Assembly: GCA_028095005.1 (NCBI GenBank)
Contig: CM051459.1
Location: 146,796,901 to 146,860,900 of the forward strand
Reading direction: 5' to 3'
Source of the DNA: Rhynchospora pubera
Taxonomy: Eukaryota; Streptophyta; Magnoliopsida; Poales; Cyperaceae
DNA: 64,000 bases
Below the pieces are notes generated by a model, which searched no databases, was not told the origin of the DNA, and saw nothing but the letters and a program-made list of their open reading frames with translations. This document shows, one piece after another, positions 55,040 to 64,000 of the stretch (position 1 is the first letter of the stretch; each line of letters starts with the position of its first letter). Made by a program: the position numbers and the translations under genes.

Positions 55040-58000
55040 TCTTAAATACTTCAATTTCAAACCGGCCAATTACTGTTCAATTATCTGAACCGTCCAATTT
55101 TTCTCTCTGCTTGATGGATTTCATCATCTACGTTCAGCTCCACTAACCCGGTTCTAGATTTTCTGTCTCTGCAGCTTTGTATCTAGAGTGTTGCTTTTCC
55201 TTGATGCATTTTCGTGCAGAGACAACAGAGAGAGGCACGAAAGATTACATGGGAATGGGAATAGGGTGCCCTCTTCGTTTTCCGTTAAAGTTCCTCATCT
55301 CTCTCTCTCTCTCTCTCTCTCGATCGATCCTTCGAAGACCTCTGTTACTCAGCACGGAAGGGCGCAGCTCCCAAGGCGAGATTGAGGAATCGCTGCCCCT
55401 CTCTGCCGCCGTATTTTGGACGCCTCCGGCCTACATCGTCGATTTCGACGGTACAACAGTTTAGATCGTCTCTTCCTCTTTCGATTGAGCTCCATTTTTT
55501 TCTGCTCTCTTATTCTCCATCTTTGTTCGAGAAAGTGATCCCATCTGTTTGTTTCAGAGGGAGGCATCGAGGGAGTTGGAGGCAACGCTGCCAACAGAGC
55601 GATAGATCGCCCTTTGGAAACGGTGAAAACTAGGAGGGAAGAATCGACCTTCGTATACCAGGTTTCTCCTCTTCTTTATATTGTTCTTTATTTTGGCTCT
55701 TGCTTTTCTACTATAGTTCCTGGGTTATTGCCTTTTCTTCTCTTCATAGGTTTGCCATCTGAGGATCCCCTGGGCACTTCTAAAGCTTGGTGACTTACAT
55801 AAGACAGCTATGCACTCTCATTCCCTCTCTTTTTGATTTTATTTCTATTTTACTCTGTGCACCGATTTTGTTCTCTTTTTTTCAGTTGAGTTCATAGGTT
55901 TTTCTTTGGCTTACAGAAGTATTATGTGCTTGATTGCTCGCGTGGCTATTTAATCGATATTTGTGGGCATAATTATTTGGTCATGATTTCCTCGAGCCCT
56001 TCAATTTGATACTGATTCTTCTTGATCTTAGTGTCTTTTGGCCTAATTCTTTGCATCAGAAAGCAATAGACTTATCATTGGTTTCATTATGTTTGTGTTG
56101 TTTGAAGAGTAGTTCTGCTAAGATTTTTTTTTTCTTTTATATTTTTCCTCTAGCTAGATTCAATTTAAAAACTGTAGGAACTCACATTGAAATTATGTGA
56201 TGGAATCAAGTAAACATTACTGAAATATGGTCAATTAAAGATTGGTATTTCATTTGCCTAATATTCTCGGTCCTATTAAAATGTATGGACCTATTATATG
56301 TAATGGACAGAGAGACATTTTCTGGAAATATATAAAAAATGTATGGTCCTATTATTCAGTTTTGTGTTCCGATCGATTTACATCTTTTTTCAACTTTTAT
56401 ATACTTGGTAATGATTTGCAGTGAATCTGCTGCAGCTTATGTACAGTGTTAAGATGACCGCATACGTGTTCAACGTTGGATTTTACCAAGTCAAGCAATG
56501 AAGAGAGCCTGGAGCAGATGACCTTTCTGGACCAACTGAGAAGGTACTCATCTTTTTAGTGTTGTATTGCTTTTAGATGAAGATTTTATGTTCTTCTTTT
56601 TTTTTTTTTAGTGATGACAATTTTCGGTATGGAGTAGGCTGGTGATATGTACAAATTTTGTGTTTCTAATGGTAGTGTTGTGCGTTATTTTCTATTAAAA
56701 CATGGTTGTGTCCTTTCTTTCTTTTCGCAACAAAATATATTTTGTCTCATTAAGTCCAGTTAGGCATGAAAAGCAACTAAAACCAAGTGAACTCAACAAC
56801 AAAGATGAGCATCAAACATGCACTTTCTGAAATCATCAAAGCAAAACAATGTTATCAAAACAATGCCAGACCGACAACATTTTCCAATTGAAACAGAATT
56901 GGTACGACATCCATAATTTAAGCACTACCCATGCAGTCGTGCTTGCACTATCTCTGATCTGAGTATTCATGCGGCTTATATTAAAAGTAGAAGTAACTGT
57001 TTTGTTAGTTTGTGTATATTTTCTGACTTTGAATTTTTTTTTTTTCGTTTTGGCTGATGAATTAGAATCATGATAGCTATCTACTTTTGTAATGTTTTTT
57101 AAATAGTTTATGTGTATTATTATTGTTTCTTTTGCAGTTGCTGTTGGGATCCGGACAACTCCACTGATGCAACTTACAAAATTGCATCATAGTACCATGG
57201 AAAATCATGTGGGTTATTCAGTTTCTGTTGGGAGGTGGAGCGATTGCTGCTGCAGTTTCTCTGATTGGCTATTCAGTTATTTCGTCTCGACACGTCTCCC
57301 CTCAGGTCTCAGCAACTCCTCTTACAAGCAAAATCATGATGCTTTGCTCAGCCCCCAATGCGAAGTCAAGTTGTACATCGATCGATCTCCTCGGCACTCT
57401 GAGGGATTTTGCCTCGCTACCTCAGACCCTGATACTGATCCTATCATCCTGATCTGATCCCTCATAGTTGTAACCCTAATCTTGCTCCTGATCTGATCCT
57501 AGCCCTGATCCAATCTGCTCCCTCTTACCAGCCATCTATTGTGCATAAAAATAAACCAAGGAGAACAGATAGGTTGGTTATTTTTTTCCATCTTCTTATC
57601 TTTCGTTGCCTTTAATTGTTTCAGCCTATTCTTCTTTTTTTTTTTTTGTAGCTTATCTTTTCTCTGAATCTCTTTTTCCTGAAACCTTGATAGACCTTTC
57701 TCTTTCGTTCTTACTAGATGTAATGATTATTTTTCCTCATCTAATTATCTCGATTAAATTTTCACAGGAGAGGTGTCAGCCCCACAGGATTGGAGCTTCT
57801 CTATGCATGAGCTTTTAAATGATGAGTTCTTTTTTTTTTTTTTGTTGAAGATAGTTTCTTTTGATTTTCTTTTCTGATTAAAAGTTTAGCATTCTATTAT
57901 AGTTTGACTTATCTTTAAAATAAATTGAACGAGCACAAAAAATTTAGCAACGAATTGTTACTGTTATAATTTTTGTTATTATTACAGTTAACGTTTATCA

Positions 58001-59406
58001 GTTTTTAATCTGAGTACCTCTTACAAAAAAATTATAATCTTTCAGAAGGCATCTTAAGAATTGACCATTTATGCATGAGTTCAACCTCCCCGGTTAAGAA
58101 TTAGCCATGGATCAGTTCGAGTTCCTCAGATTTTGGTCATCCTAAGGTATGCGTCATCAAGCTCCTCTCTCAAATTAAATGCTGATTGGGAACCAAATTA
58201 GCTGATTTCAGGGTTACAATCTCGATTTAGTTCTGATTCCGAAATATTTAGTTCTGATGAAATATCAATGGATTCTTTCACGAGTGTACTAATTTTTCTT
58301 TGGCTACAATTCTTAAGCATTCATTATACCATGATTTATTAATAATTGTACCGTTTTTTTTTTCCAGCTACAACTCTAGATTTTTCTTCTTTGAGTGCTC
58401 AAATTAGAGGCTAGATTCACTTTTCTATTCGATGAAAACATGGAAAAGCAAATAAGGGAAAAACATTAAAAAAAAAAATTCTTGGAGCAGGGTTTAGCCA
58501 GATTTATCTGTATTTGATGATTGGTACCATTTATGGGTCCTTTTAACATGGAAGGATGTGGTATAACTTACAATTCTGCAATTTATATCAAAAACACTTT
58601 GCTTATGCAGTTGGAATGCAACTTATGAGAATTTATTGGGTACCAATAGGCGATTCCAGCAGCCTATCCTTCTAGCTGTAAGATCCACTAATTTGATTTT
58701 TTTTTTTCTAACATATCTCAAATCTGATTAATTTGATGGACTCTTTGTTTCTTGATTTTATCGTTGTTATCTTTTTTTTTTCCCAGAGGAAATGGTAGAC
58801 ATGACTAGGAATGAAACAAAATGTATAGATCCGACTAGAGGATCCTATAATAACAGTATAACTGTATAGGTACCGTTTCTAAACTGTGCCATATTCACTA
58901 AAACACGGAAGATAAAATTAAGATATTAAAATGCATATGTATATGATGTTTAAAACACTGAAGATAAAATTAAGATATTAAAATATAATTATTTTTAGTA
59001 TCACAAGAATTGCCTTCCTCTACATCGAGTCCTTATTCCTCTTTGAAGAAACTGTACTGTAGGTCCTTGAACTCCTTTTTAGTGTGCAAAATAATTTTGT
59101 CCTTGGACTCCTTTTTAGTGTGCAAAAAAAGAATCAAGTTTATTTATGTTTAATTCCTCTTGCTGGCACTCTCTTCTAGCACTTTCATTTGTCCCAGTTT
59201 TATTATTAAGAAAAAACAGCTCAAAAAGATTGGTGAATCTGGCCTTGCTGCTGATGTGTTCATTTTTGGACGATTCAATTATAATTTTTGTAATATTAAA
59301 AGATGATTGAGAGACGTACAATTTGCTTAGACCAGTTTCTGTATAAATGAATTAATATTGAATAATATATCCATCTTAGATTAATCATATGCGATACTAT
59401 AGCTAG
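55040..59406 (+). mobile_element. Helitron-like element (4.4 kb) with gene-like fragments
   Basis: Begins TC (55040) after host A and ends CTAG (59403-59406) before host T. It interrupts a tandem unit whose paralogue at 50271 shows the empty site, so both ends are fixed without any target-site duplication, as Helitrons do. A hairpin near the 3' end is weak. No Rep/helicase is present. Contents are a (CT)n-rich leader (55297-55322) and exon-like stretches, for example 55559-55661 (GGIEGVGGNAANRAIDRPLE, then TVKTRREESTFVYQ) and 57205-57305 (WVIQFLLGGGAIAAAVSLIG, a possible membrane helix). None is assigned to a family. 57800-59400 is AT-rich with two short direct repeats. Confidence 0.65.
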
Positions 59407-59407
59407 T

Positions 59408-60026
59408 TTGAAAAAAAAATTCAAATTAGAAACATTGTTCTGTGAACAGAAAGAGTACAATATTAAACAAAGAAAAGGTATTATTCTTGAAGGCTGTGTT
59501 TAATATTCCAAAATAGCAAAAATAGAAACTTACCTTGTGAAAAGTAGTCTTGTTCAAGAATTGTAAGTTGTAATACATAGTTTGGTATACTGGCTATGTA
59601 ATCATTCTCTCTCTCTCTCTAACCAGCACAAACCATCAATTTCATTTATGTGTTGCTGACTACAAGTTTATTTTGATGTTTTGGTTATAAAGGTGAGACG
59701 GTGTTATTCCTTGCAGTAATGGGTGGCCATGAAGAAACAACAAGTTACCTGATCAACCACGGAGCTAATCCTGTTGTATCGAATTAATTAGGCTACACTC
59801 CTCTCCATTATGTTGCTAAACGTGCTCTATTTTCCCCTCGTCAATTGTGAATCTTTCAGAGATAAAAAAAATTGTGGAATTGATCACAACACCCTCAACA
59901 ACTGATAAGTTTAATTTATTAGAAACAGAGGAGTTAGGTCCTGTGCCATATTAGTTCTGAGAAGGGGAGAATTAGTTGTTTTTATTTCGGTCAATGTGTT
60001 TCAGAGGACGACAAATGATTGTATAA
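59408..60026 (+). repeat. Continuation of the interrupted tandem unit (matches 50277-50900)
   Basis: Starts ttgaaaaaaaaattcaaatt right after the Helitron-like element and follows the paralogue through the ankyrin exon and beyond to cgacaaatgattgtataa. There it switches to the DUF6598-cluster duplication. Confidence 0.85.
59693..59815 (+). pseudogene. Ankyrin-repeat exon, copy 2
   Basis: Same exon as 50578-50700. It keeps more consensus residues (GGHEETTSYLINHGANP, GYTPLHYVA), but has TAA in place of the Glu codon after VVSN, and the donor reads ctaaac instead of gtaaac. Confidence 0.75.
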
Positions 60027-63000
60027 TTGGTTGTGATTTCTCCACAATTTGGAAGATACAAACCAAGAATTTGCACAAAAAGGACGCATTCCCAGCCGTA
60101 GTAGGTCAAAATTTGTGGAAGTACCGATGTTGTATTGGTAAAGTATTCATCGTAGTTGGAAGATTTCAGGTTGAGATCAGGTTATCATGACAAAGGATGA
60201 ATACCATATTTTGAAAAATGAAATAGATTATATGTTTCTTTATGTATACAGCCAGTTAGTTGGTATGAATGAAAAGCTTGTTGCTTGGCATGAGTCTGAA
60301 TTTCCATAAATGAATGAAATAATTATTGAATTACACAGGTGTTGTGCTTGTAATAGTCCTATTTGTGAACAACAAATTATTTGGTAGGCTGATTTTGACG
60401 TGCCAAACTCTTTAAGCTTATATCGCAAAAGGTCTTAAACGGATAATTTAAAGGGAAGCTGCTTTCGAAAATAGACGAAAATTGGAAAATTTAGAACTGA
60501 AAAAGTTATACAATTGGTCGTTGACATATGTAGTTTTGTGGAAATATATATTCAGGGTCCCAGTTGATGAGTCACAGACTCACAATAGCTCACACCTTCT
60601 GGTCCTTTGGAAACAGAAAGGAAGAATTAAAGTTTAAACTCCTTTACTCTTTCAGGAGCAACGTGCTTCACCTATTCAATGCACCAATATTTAAATGAAC
60701 TCTTCTTCCGTTTCTGCATATATGATCTAACTAATAGCTTTTAAATCTGCTAGCAAAGCTTTGGTGCCAATTTAACCGAATAGATGAAGAATTTGGAAGA
60801 TGCACTTTGAACATAATCAATCACCAGAGTATGCATATTCCATTGCGTTTTCTCAAACACAGTTGGGAAGTATCAAAGGCAAATTAACCTTACAGATTTT
60901 CTAATGCAAAATTTCGTAGCAAGACCGATAGTAGTACATTTCTTTTCCCAACTACCACATATTAGTAACATCAGAACATCATCATCATCCAATAAAATAA
61001 GGAAAACAGTAAAGCAAGAAAAATAGTAACAATGACACCAAGACAGCCTACTACAATAAAAACCATTACAATCTCTTGACAAACACCAGCACATCATCAA
61101 ACATTAAAGAAAAACAAAACACAGGTCAATTTAACAAGGAGATGGAATGTGATGGGCACAAGTCTCCTGTTTCTTGTAACCATCATCCTTTTAATTATAA
61201 ATATTACACAAAACTTGTGCATTAAAAACTTGTCAACAACAGAATTAGGAGGTCTAAGTCCACTTACTTAATGAGACCACGCAACACCAACATTAACGTT
61301 GCATGCATCACCTCTGAAAGTTTTCACTTCCTGGCCACTCAACCTAGCATCAAATTTGAAATCCTTATTCTTGGCAATTACTTGATCTGGTGCGTCAATG
61401 GCGCTGCACTGCCAGATGCTCACAGCAATAGTGAAAGACGAATCAACTGGAACCGCAATCTTACATCGTGCAAGAGGAAGTTGAGCAATTCTCTCCTCGC
61501 AATGACTGACGCCAATGGAGATACCTTCACTAGCACCCCTTTTAAATAGGAAGCTCTTACCGGCCTCACCAACCTTTGAATTATGGGCAATTATCCAACC
61601 ATGAACATGAGCCGAGGGAAATCGGCAGTCTGTGAGTGTAACAACCACATGAGCTGTTACGCCACACACATAAACGGCATACTTTACTTTTAACTTGCCG
61701 AATTGGCACCGAACCCTCTTGCACAATAAAGTGTCGAAATCCTCCCAAACCCGGTTCCAAAGAAGTTTGGGCTTAAAGTCCTTAAACTGATCAGCACCAG
61801 CTTGATATCTAAATAGACAGGGATAAAAACCTACACAATCAGATGGCTGTATGAATTCATCGGGATCCCGAAGCATGACAAGACCCTGAAGTAATGAAAA
61901 AAACACAATTGCACATCAGTGCAAGTTTTGTCATAAATAGAGTAGATAGAATAGGATATATAATTTCCAAGAGTCAATCTGCATAAGATTAACAGGAGAA
62001 ACATACAAGATGCACTAACTGCAGTATTAAGAAGAAGAAAAAAAAACATTATTTGCAAGTTTAAAAATTCAATCTTATCAAACAAAGCGAACTAACATTT
62101 AATGCATTCTATATGGATTTTTAACATGTCATCAAATGTATTTAAGAATTTCCAAATTAGAGAATACAAACAAATTGAAAAACATTAATAAGATACAAGT
62201 GATTTGATTGAGAAATTCACATATATAGTAGTTCACTAAACAATAAATCCAAAAATTTATTGAATTGAAAATAATTTGACTGTGATATATACAAATATAA
62301 TTATACTAAAAGAAATTTGAGTAAAGAAATTTACGTTAGGATGAACATTTAGGGGCTCCCCAGGTTTCCTGCTGTAGAGGACGTAGGTGGGAAGTGAACC
62401 AATCATGATGCAACCATACATCTGGGACAAGGCCTGTTTATCAAATTTGACGAATCTCACTGAGAACACGTCCATAAGGTGATATGTGACTGTCCGACGC
62501 AGAACCTTAGGTTTCTGGTTTTTGTCTTGGTTGGCCTCGAGCAAAGGCAAGCTGTTAAGAGTTCGGATTAGGTTATCCACCAACTAATGAATGAAAGCAT
62601 AATAAAAGAGGTTGAAATTCTGTCTCTTTTTCACATCAAAATGGTCAAAAGTAGGTCCAGGGCCCAGGGGTGGGTGATGTATTACTGACTCGAGTGGCAG
62701 GGCCAGGGCAGCGAGATACTTCATATTTATGAATCTAATTTTCCTTTATGAAAAGGAAAAATGGAAAATAAAAGATGGGCTATTTGTTTATACTAGCGAC
62801 AGTACAGTAAACGTTAATTTGATGAGCATCACAAAAGGAAAAAAGAGGGGGAGGGGGGGGACACACACAGCCATGACCATGACAGAACAAAGCGACACCA
62901 AAGAATAAAGCTTTTGTGACTAATTAGAGTGAATAGGTATTGAAGGGAGAAGAGAGGAGAAAAAGAGAGAAAAGAGAAGGAATTAAGACCTGGCGCGCAC

Positions 63001-63370
63001 GTGAATTTGGTGGTCGACAGGAGGCACTTTGGAGCATTCATTGCTTCCTTCCCCTTCCCCTTCCCCTTTCGCAGCAAGGGTTGCCATGGAATCGAGTTCG
63101 CTTTCGATTTCTGAGGCGGTGAGTGCGCAACAAGAGTTTGGTTGTTTTCGCCTCCGTCGTCTATCTAGTCTTAGTAGTTAGTAAGTCTTAGTCTAGGGTT
63201 TTCTTAAATCGATTTCTCCGATCTTCGGGAATCTTAAATATCGATTATATTAATTGGGATTAATTGATTGTTGATTGAAGTTTATTTTGTTTGTCGGTTT
63301 TGGAAAGACGCGACACGCGATGCGATCATGCGATATGCGAAATTGCGAATGCCGAATGGGATGGGATGGC
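60027..63370. repeat. Segmental duplication, copy 2 (partner 9704-13560)
   Basis: Same content and order as copy 1, lacking its MITE and two indels. 60027-61260 is gene-free flank in both copies. Confidence 0.9.
61268..63087 (-). CDS. DUF6598-like protein, three exons (317 aa)
   Basis: Exon 1 is 63001-63087 (MATLAAKGEGEGEGSNECSK; two more residues than the paralogue from one extra ggggaa-type unit). Exon 2 is 62335-62583 (LVDNLIRTLNSL ... MDVFSVRFVKFDKQAL), donor AAC|GTAAAT. Exon 3 is 61268-61885 (GLVMLRDPDEFIQPSDCVGF to NVGVAWSH). All junctions are phase 0. Splice sites, exon lengths (249 and 618 bp) and the RIAQLPLARCK box match 11358-13235, with about 16 differences over 205 residues of the last exon. 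Both copies keep open frames and splice sites, so both are probably expressed. Role unknown. Confidence 0.78.
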
Positions 63371-63374
63371 ACCA

Positions 63375-63786
63375 GCATCCTCAGCAGTCAAAAAAAGGAC
63401 TGCTCCAAGCAGTCCTTTTCATTTTTCTTAATTTTTTTAAATTTTAAAATTCGAATGGAGAATCCAAACCGTTGATCTTGTTAAGTTTTATCGGCGATGC
63501 ATTTTCATATAAATTTTATAAAATTTGAAGTTAATTTGATACTTGATTAAGTGGTCAACAAATGAACGAACCTGGTTTGATTAATTCTAATACGTTCATA
63601 ATTTGGTCACTTAATCAAGTATCAAATCAACTTCAAATTTTATAAAACTTATATGAAAATGCATCGCCGATAAAACTTAACAAGATCAACGGTTTAGATT
63701 CTCCATTTGAGTTTTAAAATTTAAAAAAATTAAGAAAAATGAAAAGGACTGCTTGGAGCAGTCTTTTTTTTGACTGCTGAGGATGC
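63375..63786. mobile_element. 412-bp foldback element (MITE-like)
   Basis: Left arm from gcatcctcagcagtc, right arm ending gactgctgaggatgc. Nearly the whole length is an inverted repeat (for example ttgatacttgattaagtgg and ccacttaatcaagtatc in the centre), leaving a loop of only a few tens of bases. Each arm also contains its own small hairpin (ggactgctccaagcagtcc). It is absent from the corresponding place in duplication copy 1. The target-site duplication is unclear because the flank is gatggg-repetitive. Confidence 0.8.
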
Positions 63787-64000
63787 GGACGCGGATGGGA
63801 TGGGATGGGGGAGTGGAGGCCGATGGCCCGATGTCCATGTCCCGGAAATGGGCCGTATCGCTGACGGGCTTCTTTTGAGACGGGCCTACATTTATTTATT
63901 TAATTATTTATAATCTAGCCCTAGCACACCGCTTTTTTTTTTAATTAATATTAATATAATATTAATATTAACATTTAATTCCCTCTTTCTTCGTTTTCTT
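63787..64000. other. Right edge: GGATGG-rich then AT-rich
   Basis: A gatgggatgggatggg run, then AT-rich sequence with aatattaat repeats. No gene. Confidence 0.5.

Noticed and set aside
57110..57457. 115-codon plus-strand frame considered a gene
   Set aside because: Two overlapping frames of similar length, no recognisable domain, and location inside a Helitron-like element. Kept only as an exon-like fragment.

Overview
The window is plant nuclear DNA, most likely from a eudicot. It is AT-rich, has GT-AG introns, and carries plant-type Ty1/copia elements (including a full-length Sirevirus-like element), a plant L1-type LINE, hAT- and Mutator-like MITEs, Helitron-like termini and a plant mobile domain (PMD) gene. 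The species cannot be fixed from the sequence alone. Intact-looking host genes are few. Most of the window is mobile DNA, gene relics and segmental duplications.

Left part (1-18.8 kb): a decayed copia RT-RNase H end with its 3' LTR, then a cluster of genes of one family whose exon pattern resembles the plant DUF6598 family (jasmonate-induced-protein-like). Two members near 2.3 and 4.8 kb (minus) are incomplete. A three-exon gene on the plus strand (8246-9486) and a three-exon gene on the minus strand (11358-13235) look complete. A 3'-end relic lies at 15.7 kb. Between them are a 104-bp minisatellite, a 1.8-kb non-autonomous hAT element containing a nested Mutator-type MITE and a gag fragment, and a four-exon PMD gene remnant (13878-15303, minus).

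Middle (18.8-31.3 kb): a processed retrocopy, marked by a poly-T run and a 16-bp target-site duplication, is split by an 11.7-kb Sirevirus-like element. This element has 1571-bp LTRs differing at about nine positions, a GAAAC target-site duplication, a tRNA-Met-type PBS, gag (frameshifted), an intact pol, and a third ORF with one in-frame stop. Its LTRs and the region upstream of the third ORF carry an array of 14-bp palindromes arranged in pairs exactly 20 bp apart. This is the most striking signal in the window.

31.3-43.8 kb: an ~0.9-kb direct repeat flanks a segment that ends in a Helitron-type 3' terminus and holds an HMG-box exon fragment. One repeat copy carries a 183-bp MITE. The other is split by a 6.4-kb minus-strand LINE with an intact 1351-aa ORF2, preceded by ORF1 through an ATGA overlap.

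44-60 kb: a decayed ankyrin/TPR-type gene whose exons have been duplicated into ~2.3-2.5 kb tandem units, with a broken TPX2-like gene wedged between two copies of its 5' exons. A 4.4-kb element with Helitron-type ends interrupts one unit, and a paralogous unit supplies the empty site.

60-64 kb: a second copy of the 9.7-13.56 kb segment, including another complete DUF6598-like gene (61268-63087, minus), ending beside a 412-bp foldback element. The host content is therefore one expanding gene family plus relics, and the architecture is dominated by nested insertions whose order can be read from empty sites and target-site duplications.
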